Shown one piece after another: positions 1-11,039 of a stretch of DNA of 64,000 bases (position 1 is the stretch's first letter; each line of letters starts with the position of its first letter). The DNA comes from Rugalucina vietnamica (lineage: Eukaryota > Mollusca > Bivalvia > Lucinida > Lucinidae). The notes beneath the pieces are model-generated. The model was not told where the DNA came from and ran no database searches. It saw only the letters and a program-made list of their open reading frames with translations. The position numbers and the translations under genes are program-made. The stretch covers positions 18,293,851-18,357,850 of the forward strand of contig OZ024878.1 in NCBI GenBank assembly GCA_964017185.1, written 5' to 3'.

Positions 1-366
1 TTTCGCGACGGAGTTAGTAAGTTATTTGGCGCCCAGGGATCTCCATCGTCTTGCAGCTTACTCAATCTGTGAGTCTTCGTTTTTTATTCATCATGGTGTT
101 TATCATGATATTTGTTTGTCCATGATGATTTATTAACTAGTTAGAGATTCACCACGAGGACCGTACAACTAACTAAATGTTGTGAACCACTGCAGAAGCT
201 GAGGGTGTGGTTAGGTACCTGTAAAATTGATTTAAGCCCGCCAGTGATTTTATATTACTGATCGTTCCAAGGCGATACTTCTGTAGTGGCTCTTATTGTT
301 TTATGTCTCGGTGTTTAAATTTTTGTGCTGTTTGCGCCTTATGTACGTTTTCATATGTTAAGTAAG
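1..366 (+). mobile_element. PLE 3' UTR fragment (copy 1)
   Basis: This is the 3' untranslated part of the Penelope-like element (PLE) found throughout the window. It shares ordered blocks with the better copies near 56.7 and 58.2 kb: GCGCCCAGGGATCTCC, then GAGATTCACCACGAGG, then CGCCAGT...TTACTGATCGTTCC. It enters from the window edge and stops just after TTTTCATATG, before the normal 3' terminus. A second copy of the same family starts at once, so the two are head to tail. Confidence 0.8.
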
Positions 367-745
367 GAGGGATTTTTCTTTTCAGTTAAAAAAAACATTG
401 CACGTTACAGACGTATAACTTAAATGTTACGCGACAGTTTGCATGCTTAGTTTTTAACCAAATCATGGTTGATAACTACGCTGCCTTCTTTAATTGCAAG
501 CCGGTGGGTCGGGCGTCAGACTCTATTATGGCCCCGACTTAAAGCTCTTCATTTTAGTTGGTTAGGGCCGGACCTTCTTGTCTGTTGCTTGGCCCGCCGG
601 GGTTCAACTGATGTTTCTCTTTTGCTCCGGATTTCAGTGTAAGTTATTCGGTGCCTAGGGATCTCCATTGTCGGGCAGCTTATTGAATCTGTGAGTCCTC
701 GTTTTTTATTCATCAAGGTGTTTATCATAATTTAATTGTTTAGAT

Positions 746-804
<59 letters not shown>

Positions 805-1194
805 TCCATCCATGATGATTCATTGACTAGGTAGAGTTCACCACGAGGACCGAACAACTACCTAAATGTTGCGAACCACAGCAGAAAATGAGGATGAGGT
901 TAGGGCCAAGCACCCCAATAGTTTTACATTTATTTACTGATCGTTCAAAGGCGATATTTCTGTTGTGGTTCTATTTGTTTTATGATTTGGTGTCGAGTTT
1001 GTGTTGTTTTGACCTTATGTACGTTTTCATAGTTTAGTTAAGTTCGGGTGACTGAGTGGCCGCCTATGGGGAAATAGCTGCTCACTCGGCTTACGATATG
1101 TTCTCTAAGTATAAGAACCTAATTGTCAATTTGGTTTCTTTTCCCGTCTCGGGTTTTGGAGTGGAAATTTCTTTCTGATTGCGCCTTTTCCTTG
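367..1194 (+). mobile_element. PLE 3' fragment (copy 2)
   Basis: It begins in the last part of the PLE reading frame (GGGATTTTTCTTTTCAGTT, then a decayed version of the ...CTPVGRASDSMMAPT ending) and continues through the 3' UTR to TTGCGCCTTTTCCT. The coding part is broken. A (TTTA)n tract sits inside the UTR, and the final TTTGCCTACTTGTAC terminus is missing. It follows copy 1 directly in the same orientation. Confidence 0.8.
744..805 (+). repeat. (TTTA)n microsatellite
   Basis: About 15 copies of TTTA lie inside the UTR of PLE copy 2. Other PLE copies lack it at this point, where they carry GTTTATTTG-like sequence, so it looks like local slippage from a short AT seed. Confidence 0.95.
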
Positions 1195-1235
1195 TAAATC
1201 TTCAGACAAGCTTATATACTGCTGACTGAACATCT

Positions 1236-1286
1236 GGTTATTATGCCCCCAACTTTGAAAAAGTTGGAAGGGCATATTGCTTTCGG

Positions 1287-1337
<51 letters not shown>

Positions 1338-2066
1338 GTTAACTTCTGAATGGTGCATGTTAAGGATTAGAAAATTCATATGTGTATTCCTCATGAAAAA
1401 ATAGTTGACCCGTATATTTTTCGTGTCCGAGTTATGCCCCTTTTCTGAGTTACGTCCCTTTGAAATCAAAATTTGAAAATCTTGTGTGCAAAATATCTAG
1501 TAGATGACCTGATTAACTTTTTAGAACTTTCCGTCAAATTTTGATAAAAATACGGAATTTTGAAAATTTGATTGATTTTTCCACTTTTCAGTGAAATTTG
1601 AAAGTTTTGAATGGTGAATGGCAGGGTTTTGAAATTTCATATACAGATTTCTCATGAAAAAATAGTTGACCTGTATTTTTTCACATCAAAGTTATGCCCA
1701 TTTTAGCAGTTATGTCCCTTTGGAAACAAAATTTGAAAATCTTGTGTGCAAGATATCTCAAATGTATTTGAGCTAGAGCCTTCATGTTTGGTTTACTGGT
1801 TGGGACTGAGAAGAAGATTACCTGATTAACTCTCGAGGACTTTCCGTAAAATTTTGACAAAATTACTACATTTTGAAATTCTCCATTTCCTACTTATCTG
1901 CAAAAAGCTTACATTCTGTCTCTGGGTCGAGGTCAAAACAGAGGCAACCGAACGGCTTCTTCATTCTTGAATGAAGAATGAAATAAATGAATCATACAAA
2001 CTGCCAGTTTAGGGACAAGCATACAGTTGGGGGCATAATGTTTTACAAACACGCATTTCTAGCTTT
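1236..2066 (-). mobile_element. TIR element family D (copy 1)
   Basis: It is bounded by inverted TTATGCCCCCAACTT at the left and AGTTGGGGGCATAA at the right. The right flank, which includes ACAAACACGCATTTCTAG, also matches the other copy at 25.1-26.3 kb. Inside are a (GT)n tract and about two diverged copies of a roughly 316 bp unit containing TCTTGTGTGCAAGATATCT. No transposase-like frame is seen, so it is non-autonomous. The superfamily is not recognised. Strand is given relative to copy 2 being plus. Confidence 0.75.
1290..1335 (+). repeat. (GT)n microsatellite
   Basis: About 23 GT dinucleotides near the end of element D. In the other copy the same place holds (CA)n plus (CAGA)n, so the tract is a property of this family. 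Confidence 0.95.
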
Positions 2067-2300
2067 TAAACGCTTTGAAGGTCTGACCCTGCCCAGAAAG
2101 TGATTTTCAAGTCAAACTATCTATATGGCATCAATACAATGGGCCGTAGCATGAAACAAACATGACAGAATCACGACAACTGGTATAATGACTAGGCGAC
2201 TTTCATCAGCCACAAGAAAGTTTGTTTCTAATTTAAGACACTACGAAAAATTACACCCATGCTGAAACATTTTTTACAATTCATGTAGCTGCAGGTGTAA

Positions 2301-3347
2301 TACACTGAAAAAAAGTTATAAGAGGCCACCTCATATTTTTTCTTCTAGTTCAGAAAATAAATTACGATCAATTAAAATTCATGATCAAATTAATAAACCA
2401 ATGTCTAACAGTGGCTCTGAGAGTGTCTGCATTCCAAAATGCGTGATATGTCTCACGCAGTCGAAGCATGAGTAAAGGTACCCTCGTTTTGAAAATCACA
2501 CTTTATTATCATCAAATTAAATGTCATATTATGACGTTGTGTTTTACATTTTAATTTATTTGAAAGTGCTACTGACTACCATGATGCAAGATAAAATTAA
2601 GTCAGATGTGTTGCTGCAATAAGAATCTTCGTTTTTGTTTTGTACATGCAAGAAAACAACAACATGAATAACATGAATTCAGCTTTTTGTATGCAATTTG
2701 CATACAAACTTTGTTCATCTCTGGTTGCATTATTATCAGCAGTATGGAATTGAAATTTTCAGCGAGTATTAAGGTATAATACTCGACTCTGATAAACTTT
2801 GAAAATTTAAAAAATCATCCATAAATTGTGTTATTTTGTTCGTTAAAAATTGGCTTTGAAACCGAAAGTGTGCGTCAGCCGTGACCTGTTTGTCCTCGAA
2901 AATAGTCTAAAATAGCTCACTCGGGTTATATCTCTCATTTCCAGGCTTCATCAAGTGAATTTTATAGCGATTAACATGTTTAAGAGGCACATTGATGAAT
3001 TTTTCAAAAAATCTTAAAATTAGCGATTTTTAAAAATGCGCAGAAAGTCTACCAGTAGAGAAAATTCGAATGTTTGATGTTTTTCCAAGCCGGAAGGGCC
3101 CCTTTGATGACACACGCTCATAATTTCAATTAATGCTGTGCTTTATCAAATTTTTTATTCAAAAACATTGATTTTTGCATTTTTACTCCAAAATCGCGTT
3201 TAGTGAAAGAAAATTATTTCTGAACACTTTGGAACTTTACTTACTTGAAAGACACGTCTTTAGACTAAAAATCGTACAATTTTGAACATGGCTTAGTTAC
3301 AAAAAATGAGTTTGAAAAGTGGCCTCTTATAACTTTTTTTCAGTGTA
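2301..3347. mobile_element. TA-flanked TIR element, about 1.05 kb
   Basis: Terminal inverted repeats of about 29 bp run TACACTGAAAAAAAGTTATA...GGCCAC on the left and the complement, ending CTTTTTTTCAGTGTA, on the right (2301-2329 against 3319-3347). A TA lies at each end, as in elements that duplicate TA. The interior has no frame longer than background. A non-autonomous Tc1/mariner-like element is possible, but that rests only on the TA and the TIR. Confidence 0.7.
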
Positions 3348-3659
3348 TTTGTTTTCCAAGGTTGTTATCACTGTTGTGAAAGTTCCAAACAAGTATGCAG
3401 AAATTAAACTCCGAATATTTTTGAACGGTACTTTTGAATTTGTTTTTATTGCATTGAAACTATTCGTATTCATGTCGATTGTTTGGTAAATGTATGTGTG
3501 TATGCACATAACTTTAATATATTAATTCATTCCTGGCAAAAAGAATCTAAATATACTCCTGGTTTCGTAGATAAGATACCAAACTAGGCTGAAAAAATGA
3601 CAACATTCTGCTTAGGAACTTTAAGCTAAGAATAAAGCATCAAAAGAAACGCACAGCGA

Positions 3660-3746
3660 AGTAAGCAATGATCAGGATATGGCGCAATCAGAAAGAAATT
3701 CCCACTCCAAAAACCGAGGCGGGAAAATCTAAATTGACAATCAGGG
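3660..3746 (-). mobile_element. PLE 3' terminus, very short (copy 3)
   Basis: Only about 87 bases of the reverse-oriented PLE 3' end are present: GTAAGCAATGATCAGG, then GGCGCAATCAGAAAGAA, then CCCACTCCAAAAACCGAGG. It is an extreme 5' truncation, as expected when reverse transcription starts at the 3' end and stops early. Confidence 0.75.
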
Positions 3747-3810
3747 CCCAATTGTTCAAAAAGTCATCGTTAAGACCTCAACTCGTTAAGTAAATGCCGA
3801 CTACATAAGC

Positions 3811-3951
3811 AAATACACTGTTATTTTTGTTGAATAAATGTGAGAATCCTTTGCAATGCCAAGTATTCTCGCATTTTTTCAACAAAAAATAACAGTGTAT
3901 ATTGCATTTAAGGATTCTCACATTTTATCAACAAAACATAGCAGTGTGTTT
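3811..3951. repeat. Short triple inverted/direct repeat
   Basis: The block AATACACTGTTATTTTTGTT...AATGTGAGAATCC is followed by its inverted copy (TATTCTCGCA...CAACAAAAAATAACAGTGTA) and then by another copy in that inverted orientation (AAGGATTCTCACATTTTATC...). The first two could pair as a hairpin. Identity of the element is unknown. Confidence 0.7.
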
Positions 3952-4820
3952 GTAAAATTGAAAGTTAAATAAATAAAGCAATTAACAAAGGATATTTGAT
4001 GATCTTTCGACATTGCATTTTCTATATACAAGAGTTAGAAGTTTTATGAAATTTTGAAAAAGCCACTTTCCCATTGACGTCAATGGTGACGTTGCCCAAA
4101 AACTGTCAAAAATAATATCACATGCTGTTTAAAAATTGGTAGCTTTAAAACACATGCACGGAATTGGCTGGAAAAAACCTTGTTTATTGCTTTATTCATT
4201 TATCTTTCAAATGACACCAAAAATTATGAAAATATGTTGACCAGGAGAGACAGGATAATTTTTCTTGTAAACATGAAAATACACGTAAGTCTATGGAATT
4301 TCTGACGTTGTGGAAATACTTTTGGTCCTTGACTGTACATATCGGAAGCCGATGTTTTGGGGTTTCGTGCACTACCGCAGCTCGATATAACAAGGAGTAT
4401 ATTGCCATGCTGTAACACTATAAAATGCAACACTAACAGTAAGATGAAATGGAAAGTTACTGAACATGTATCTCAGCTGTTACCTGATCTTTAGTGAAAC
4501 CAAGTATTTTAAGCTTGAAATGCGAAAGCAAACAGCTTGGACAACAATTAAAACGTTTAAATGATTAACAACTCTAATCAATAAGATTTTGTCGCAATGC
4601 GGCAATATTTGAGCACTCACTGGCACTTAGATTTTAAACCTCGAGAAAGTCCGCCTGTTTGCAAATGTAACAACAACAACAACAATACTGATCAGACTAT
4701 TCAGCGACTTTGACCAATTTACATTTTTCTTTCATATCAAATTATTATATATTTTTTCCACCACTCTTAAAAGAACTCTGTTTTAAAAATTGGCCATATT
4801 TATTCATTACGAAAACTTTC
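3952..4820. other. No feature recognised
   Basis: AT-rich DNA. Overlapping short reading frames on the minus strand around 4196-4433 show no domain, no repeat kinship and no splice-like continuity. I see no gene here. Confidence 0.5.
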
Positions 4821-5080
4821 TCATGCTATATAAAGAGATATTTTTCAGAACAAAAATGAAAATTTCGTTTGAAGAACATTAGAATTATGTAACAATATGG
4901 ATCAAAACATACATTGGTGGTACACGTTAGAACCGCCTCGCTGAGGCGGTTCTAACGAGTACCCACAATGTATGTTTTGGATCAAAAATAAGGAAAGTAG
5001 ATTGACCCCTGCAAGCCCTAGTTTTTCTGCATAAGAGTGAGGTTGAGGAGGGTATACTTTTCACGGACTTGTTTTCCTCA
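4821..5080. mobile_element. MITE-A copy 1
   Basis: MITE-A in this window has ends like CATTACGAAAACATGCCC and a central palindrome. Here the core is CATACATTG..., ACGTTAGAACCGCCTCG, CTGAGGCGGTTCTAACG, then CCCACAATGTATGTTTTGG. It continues through a diverged ...AGTGAGG...GGGTATACTTTTCACGG stretch to ACTTGTTTTCCTCAT. The outer left end is decayed. No protein is encoded. Confidence 0.75.
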
Positions 5081-5282
5081 TGTGTATTATTTGTCCAAAG
5101 GTAGCTACCAATGTTCAGCACACACATAGATTAAACACTGTCATATTTCTCCAAGAATATTCATACATGTAAAGAGAACAAAGGATAAGAAAACAAGCTT
5201 CAGCGAAGCTTATATACATGTAAATCAAGGTAACTCTATGAAGTCGATTTTGGTTAAGGTCAGCCAAAATTCAGTTTAAAAA

Positions 5283-5478
5283 TTTGGTAATTTTTCTTAT
5301 GTGTAGTCAAACCATGGATTGTGGATACACGTTAGAACCACCTTGGTGTTATGTTTTTGGAGGCGGTTCAAACGTGTATTCACGATCTGGTATACCCCTG
5401 TATAACCAAATTTACTATATAAAAGTGGTATTCAAAGGGGTATACTTTCCACGGACATGTAATCCTGATGTATTGTAT
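5283..5478. mobile_element. MITE-A copy 2 (diverged)
   Basis: It carries the shared blocks CACGTTAGAACCACCTTGG, GGCGGTTCAAACGTGTATTC and GGGGTATACTTTCCACGG, then ACATGTAATCCTGATG at the right end. The centre is disrupted relative to copy 1. A chance reading frame spans it and is not a gene. Confidence 0.65.
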
Positions 5479-5575
5479 GAATCTTCGAGACCAAAAATGT
5501 CAATACATGACCACGGCATTCCCACTGAACATTCCAAAGACTTATAATTAGGACATTCTTACGTACTGTTGATGT

Positions 5576-5832
5576 TCAAGACATTACGAAAACATGCCCA
5601 TGCAATATACAGAGATTTTTTTTCAGCTGCAAAAATTAAAATTTTCACCAGAAAAAAAATGATATTTTTATACTTTTGTTCAAAACATATACTGTGGGTA
5701 CACGAGGCGGTTCTAACGAGTACCCACAATGTATGTTTTGGATCAAAAATAAGAAGACGCCTGTAAACCCCAGTTTTTATATATAAAAGTGGGGTTTATA
5801 GGGGTAAACTTTTCACGGGCATGTTTTCCTTT
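5576..5832. mobile_element. MITE-A copy 3
   Basis: The left end reads CATTACGAAAACATGCCCATG, followed by AATATACAGAGATTTTTTTTC. The centre holds GAGGCGGTTCTAACGAGTACC, and the right end reads TTTTCACGGGCATGTTTTCC. This is one of the better copies for defining both termini. Confidence 0.8.
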
Positions 5833-5847
5833 TTTACATACGATCCA

Positions 5848-5905
5848 CTTCATGGGAAAACCAACAAAAACAAAGTCCCAATCAGCTTCGCAGTAACTAT
5901 ATTTT
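5848..5905 (+). mobile_element. MITE-B left-end fragment
   Basis: CACTTCATGGGAAAACCAAC followed by AATCAGCTTCGCAGTAAC matches the left end and centre of MITE-B with the intervening bases lost. It is only a remnant. Confidence 0.6.
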
Positions 5906-6105
5906 TGTTTAATGATTGCTTGTTACATGCATTAAATCTGATCCTTTTCAAAACCACAAGATGAAGGGCATGAAGGGAGGGAATATTTTGTTAATATGCA
6001 AAGCAGTTTGCCAGATTTGATGTTTCATATGAGTAGGCTAAGCTTTCCTATGACGTGGGTTATTTCATTGATGCCCTTATGACATGTCTTATTAAATAAA
6101 AACTG

Positions 6106-6155
6106 CGCACGACGGTCGTGCCGATAACGCCGCTTATCGGCACGACCGTCGTGCG
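6106..6155. repeat. Perfect 22 bp-stem hairpin
   Basis: Arms CGCACGACGGTCGTGCCGAT... and the exact complement ...ATCGGCACGACCGTCGTGCG enclose a six-base loop. Each arm is itself partly palindromic (GCACGACGGTCGTGC). It is GC-rich in AT-rich surroundings. No second copy was found in this window. Confidence 0.85.
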
Positions 6156-6352
6156 GATAGCCAGTGTCTAAATTCAACATGAATTATTCTTATTGCATAC
6201 ACTTAAGCAAATATAGCTATACAAGTAGCTTAAAATAGGACTAGGTCGACTATTTAGTACCACATTTGTTCTGTATACCAAAATGTTTGTCTATGTTTGT
6301 AATTATAACGAGAGGACCAGTGGTCCTGTAAACGCCTTCCTGAGATCTATCT

Positions 6353-6588
6353 GAGCCACCTCATGGGAAAACCAACAATCTGCATAGGCGAAAACAAAGA
6401 CGCAGATCAGCTTCGCGGTGACCCGCGAAGCTGATCAGCGCCTTTGTTTTCGCTACTCGGATAGTACAATTCCTCTTCTACTTAAATCCAAAATTTCAAG
6501 ATTCTAGCTCTTTTCTGTGCTTGTACAGGCCGGTTTGTGTCGGGCCTGTCCGGAAACCACATTGTTGGTTTTCCCACGAGGCGGCTCA
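6353..6588. mobile_element. MITE-B copy 1 (complete)
   Basis: Ends are GAGCCACCTCATGGGAAAACC and GGTTTTCCCACGAGGCGGCTC, an inverted pair. In the middle, GATCAGCTTCGCGGTGACCC and GCGAAGCTGATCAGCGCC form a strong hairpin flanked by GCGAAAACAAAGACGC and its inverse. The right half carries ACAGGCCGGTTTGTGTCGG. It is about 236 bp with no coding capacity, so it is a palindromic non-autonomous DNA element. The GAGCC...AAAACC end resembles clam MITEs I recall, but I cannot confirm this. Confidence 0.85.
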
Positions 6589-6778
6589 TTTACTCGAATC
6601 TTGTGCATGACCCTACCTTGGGCAGAAAAACATACAAACTACATCCATTCGCCCATTTCTGCAATGTTTCCCCCAATAAATGACATTCTATCATTTCCCA
6701 CATTCAAATCCATAGATGACCTAAGTTGACATAGTCGTAAAATATGTCAGATAATACCAAGTCATGATTTACATTAAT
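6589..6778 (+). repeat. Repeat family G (part 1)
   Basis: The blocks CATTTCTGCAATGTTTCCCC and GACCTAAGTTGAC recur at 7.15-7.35 kb and 49.24-49.39 kb. MITE-B copy 2 interrupts the repeat here. Function unknown. Confidence 0.6.
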
Positions 6779-7014
6779 GAGCCGCGACGCAAAAAAAACG
6801 GTCTTCGGGGTTTCCGACCAGGTTCGACACAAACCGGCCTGTACAATCTCAGAAGCAGGCTAGATGCTTGAAATTTTGGCTATAAGTAGAAGAGGAATTG
6901 TACTATCCGAGTGGCGAAAACAAAGGCGCTGATCAGCTTCGCAGTTACTGCGAAGCTGATCTGCGCCTTTGTTTTCGCATAGGCAAAAATCCGGTTTTCT
7001 CACGATGCGGCTCA
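6779..7014. mobile_element. MITE-B copy 2 (complete, reverse)
   Basis: Ends are GAGCCGCGACGC and GATGCGGCTC. The centre is GATCAGCTTCGCAGTTACTGC followed by GAAGCTGATCTGCGCC. Compared with copy 1, a G:C pair of the hairpin has become A:T on both arms (CGCGG...CCGCG against CGCAG...CTGCG), so pairing is kept. The subfamily ends carry GTGAGAAAACCGG-like sequence rather than ATGGGAAAACCAAC. Confidence 0.85.
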
Positions 7015-7497
7015 TTTGTAGAGCTCCATTCATTAATGTTTCATGCCAAATTTCATATTCTTAGGCCTTCTGGCTTTGGAGACTTTTTAAAGCATTTTGC
7101 TATTACAGCCCTGGCGGCCATCTTGGTCACATGACCTGGATTTATGTAATTTATACATGGTGCCCCAGCAGGGCACAGACAACCCCTTTTGACATCTTTT
7201 CATAAACATAAATATTCTGCCAATTTTCCGATTCCCAGCAAGTTTTCCCCCATTTAATGATATTTTCCCATTTTTTCCATTCAAATGTATAAGCGACCTA
7301 AGTTGACCAGCTGTAAAATATGTCAAGTGCACCCCAGGCTCATGATTTATATAAACTTTGTAGAACTTGAGGTCCTGATGCCAAGTTTCAAGCTTCTATA
7401 CCTTTCGGTTCTGGAGAAGAAGATTTTAAAAAGTGTTTGCTATTTATAGTCTGGCGTCTTTCTGGGCCATGTGACCTGGACCAGGATGTTCCAAATG
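7015..7497 (+). repeat. Repeat family G (part 2), two tandem units
   Basis: Two diverged direct units are visible: one ending CATCTTGGTCACATGACCTGG near 7138 and one ending GGGCCATGTGACCTGGACC near 7492. Each has a CCTTCTGG or CCTTTCGG...TTTGGAGA or TCTGGAGA block before the end. Spacing is about 350 bp. No gene is recognised; the reading frames over it are chance. Confidence 0.6.
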
Positions 7498-8235
7498 AAG
7501 GTAGGCAACGATCAGTAAATGGCGCAATCAGAAAAAAATTCCCAATCAAAAAACCGAGGTGGGAAAAAACTAAAATAACAATCAGGTACTTATACTAAGA
7601 AAACTATTTGTAAGCCGAATGGGCAGCCATTTTCCCAATAGGTGGCCACGCAGCCACCCAAACTTAACTAAAATTATGAAAACACACATAGGTGCTAACA
7701 GCACAAAAGTTCAACACCAAGACATAAAACAATAAGAACCACCACAGAAGTATCGCCTTGGAACGATCAGTAATATAAGATTACTGGCGGGCTTCAATCG
7801 ATTTTACATGGCCATAACCTAACCCTCAGCTTCTGCAGTGGTTCACAACATTTAGTTAGTTCAGTCTTAGGTCCTCGTGGTGATCTCTAACTAGTCAATG
7901 AATCATCAAGGACAAATAAATCATGATAAACATCCTGATGAATCAAAACCGAGGACTCAACATATTCAGTAAGCTGGCCGACGATGGAGATCCCTGGGCG
8001 CCGCATAACTTACTGAAACACGGAGCAAAAGAAAAACACCAGTTGAACCCCGGTGGGCCAGGCAACAGACAAGAAGCTCCGGGCCCAACCAACTAAAATG
8101 AATAGCTTTAAGTCGGGGCAATAATAGAGTCTGACGCCCGACCCACCGGCGTGCAATCAAATAAGGCAGCATAGTTATCAACCATGATTGGGTTAAAAAC
8201 TAAGGATGCAGACTGTCGCATAACATTAGAGTTTG
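7498..8235 (-). mobile_element. PLE 3' fragment (copy 4)
   Basis: A reverse-oriented PLE. From left to right it runs from the 3' terminus (GTAGGCAACGATCAG) through the UTR to the end of the reading frame, whose decayed ...CTPVGRASDS-like tail lies near 8110-8230. It is 5'-truncated inside the coding region, the standard form of this family here. Confidence 0.85.
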
Positions 8236-10080
8236 ACTTAGATTAGCCACGTAGTTTCAGAGGAGAAGATGTTTGAACATTGTGAACGACAACGACGACG
8301 ACACCAGACAATGCCCATCCAATAAACTCTCCATGAGCCTTCGGCTCAGGTGGGTTTAAAAATGAAACCAGCATTTGCCACTTAGGCAAACTCTGCATAA
8401 CGTCAGTATTCAGGATGGCAGCAAACATGGCTGCTATTTTTGGACTCTCTTATACCAGATTCCTCTTTGAAATCTGTCTTAATATATTACTTACAATGTA
8501 TACTAAAGGACTTTGAAAACGTCTATGAATTGATCGAAATGATGATTATTTCATTAAGAATACAGGATATTTCGGCAAAAATATTTTTGAACAGAAAAGC
8601 GCAATTAGTCTGCTTAGATTTCATACCAAAACCAAAATGTCAACGACAGTGATTTACGTCATGCAGTACGATTTCAAACATTACCAAATAATCAACAATA
8701 ACTACCTATGAGGACGAAACATATTCATCAGGTTCCACATGATTTCTGGAAAGAAACACCAACAGACAAGCAAATGGTGTTAGTTGACTTTCAATTGCAA
8801 TAAAACTGAGGTAATTAGGTTACTTTTAGCCTTCTGGTACCATTTCTCGAACGGGACCAACTCTCGAATAAATATTTGATTTACACTAAATAAAACATAA
8901 TATCTTGTCCACATAAAACATTTTGGGCAGGTTTCCTTTCGTCAGTCAAAGGGCGATGAAACGGGCACAGTGCCAAGTGTCAGCCTCGGTTTGGATTTCC
9001 CTAGCAGCCAATGGAAATCGACCAAAATCAAAGCAAAATACATTACTCAGTTTGTTTGACAAGAAATTCTCTGCAGAAAAACATTCCTGAATTCCATTCT
9101 TTTCTGCTGTCTCATGCCAGAAGCTCTCTTCTATGTATTCAAATCAAATTTTGATGAAGGACATACGCCTTGAGTCTTTTAGCTTTTCAAATATTTGTTT
9201 ACACCCCTGTGAAAATACATTCCCGTGAAAATCGCATGAGCGACACGATCGTTTTTATTTTGTTACTGGTACTACCTCCCATTCCTAGTTGCTCTCTCTT
9301 GTGTGATCACTTGTTTAATCCCAAAAAATCAAATTGAAATTGGTTAAGTCAGCTCTAATTTGATGCTGGCAAAAATACATGGAAACAAATTGTAGTAAGA
9401 GACTAGTGTTTAGGTTGGACCTACTCATAAAGACCTACGTGGTGACAGGCTTGCATTTTACCATATTTTCTGGCATTTACATACTTCCTGTGTGACTATA
9501 CACTGCTTTCCCTAATTCTCTCGCATTATTACAACTGAAAACGATCTTGAATAGTCTGTTCGAGAATTGGTTCCATTAACTGAAGGAAACATGCTTTTTA
9601 GTGGTGATGTAATGGACCGTGCTGTGCACGCGCCATATGACGTCACACATAATTTACTAAGTCAGTGACATTGGCAATGTTGTGTCTACAAAATCTGAGT
9701 ATTAAATTAATTTTATTGCATGTTCTAAGATTTTTGTAAGTAACAATGCTGTAAAAGTGGTTCGAGATATGGTACGTTTATGTAGAAAACTTTTTTGTTT
9801 TCGTGTAAAATGAAACGAATTAGAAATTTTTCGAACACAGTAAATAGGCACGGACTTTGGTAAAAATTACCTTAACGTTTGACGCTGTAACCGTATGCCT
9901 TTGTGTTCTGAACACTTCACGCTTGATGTCAGCGACAAACGCTAGCTCCTTAAACGGCATTGAACGGACGTCCCCATTTTTTACTTTGATTTTTTCTTGT
10001 GCTTAAGGTTGTACGCTATCACCGGAGATGGTTTGGTTTCCCAAAAAGCCCTTTTATAACCGTCCTAAGGTTTTCTTTGA
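8236..10080. other. No feature recognised
   Basis: 1.8 kb with only short unconvincing frames and no family seen elsewhere in the window. A small (GAC)n-like patch lies near 8290 and a CCTTCGGCTCAGG motif near 8339. If any unique host DNA remains in the first 20 kb, this is a candidate. Confidence 0.5.
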
Positions 10081-10099
10081 CATTTTAAAATTCCATTCC

Positions 10100-10203
10100 A
10101 TTTTTCTATGAAATTCCTGTAAGCAAACAGAATAGCCCCAGATCGGACGCCGCGTTCTGCGGCGTCACATCTGGGGCTATACTGTTTGCCTATGTCCCAC
10201 AAA
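10100..10203. mobile_element. Hairpin element C (copy 1)
   Basis: GCAAACAGAATAGCCCCAGAT at 10122 pairs with ATCTGGGGCTATACTGTTTGC ending at 10189. The apex GACGCCGCGTTCTGCGGCGTC is also self-complementary. The flanks AAATTCCTGTAAGC and CCTATGTCCCA recur in reverse at 23.52-23.61 kb, so the mobile unit is larger than the hairpin. It is GC-rich and non-coding. Confidence 0.8.
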
Positions 10204-10205
10204 AG

Positions 10206-10725
10206 GGACGCCAGGCTTAAATGAATTAAGGCTCTGTATTGACCATAGACGCTATATCAAAGGATTCTGCATTATTGTGAAATATGAGGCTGTCTGACAC
10301 AGGAACTTTAATCGGAGAGTGAAAGTTCAGATGTAAACGAGAGTTCAGGTCATGAGTCATCTAATTATCTGAAATAATCTGATGATGAAACGGAAGATGA
10401 TAAGGAAGATAAACTTAAACACAAATGCAGGATAAGCAAGCAAAGAGCAAGAAACAGTAACTGATAGGAAGACAGATGATCTTGAGACAACCGAATGCTA
10501 CTTATTCTAAGTTAAATTCACCTTAAAGAAAGTCTGACACTTGCAAGACAATAAGGGAGAAGCTGACAGTTAAAAGAGTCCTTGCCTCTAGCAAAGTTCA
10601 ACTGTTGGTAGCCTCACATATCACACGATCTTATATAACACAAACTGTGGTCGGGTGGGTATATTGGCCGCAAAGCGTCAATTCAATGAAACATTTTCAT
10701 TACGGGAACATGCAACATCAGCCCA
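10206..10725. other. No feature recognised
   Basis: Purine-rich AT-biased DNA with no repeat kin in the window and no plausible frame. Confidence 0.5.
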
Positions 10726-10970
10726 TCAGGAAAACATGTCCGTGCAATGAATACCCCCTTAAACCCCACTTTTATATACGAAAACTGGGGTTTGCACGGG
10801 TATACCTATTTTTCTTATTTTTGCTCCAAAACATAGATTGTGGGTACTCGTTAGAACAATCTATGTTTTGAGCAACAATAAGAAAAATATCAAAATTTTT
10901 CCACTGAAAATTATTGATTTTTGACCTGAAAAAAATTACTGTATATCATATGGGTATGTTTTCGTAATGT
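10726..10970. mobile_element. MITE-A copy 4 (reverse)
   Basis: It runs from CAGGAAAACATGTCCGTGC to GGGTATGTTTTCGTAATG. Inside are CCCACTTTTATATACG, GTGGGTACTCGTTAGAAC and ATCTATGTTTTGAGC. The central palindrome is shortened compared with copies 1 and 3. Confidence 0.8.
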
Positions 10971-11039
10971 ATTTTGTTTGAACTGATGCTTAATGTACAG
11001 GCCGCCAGCTATGGTCATGTCACAATCAAAATTGACCTG

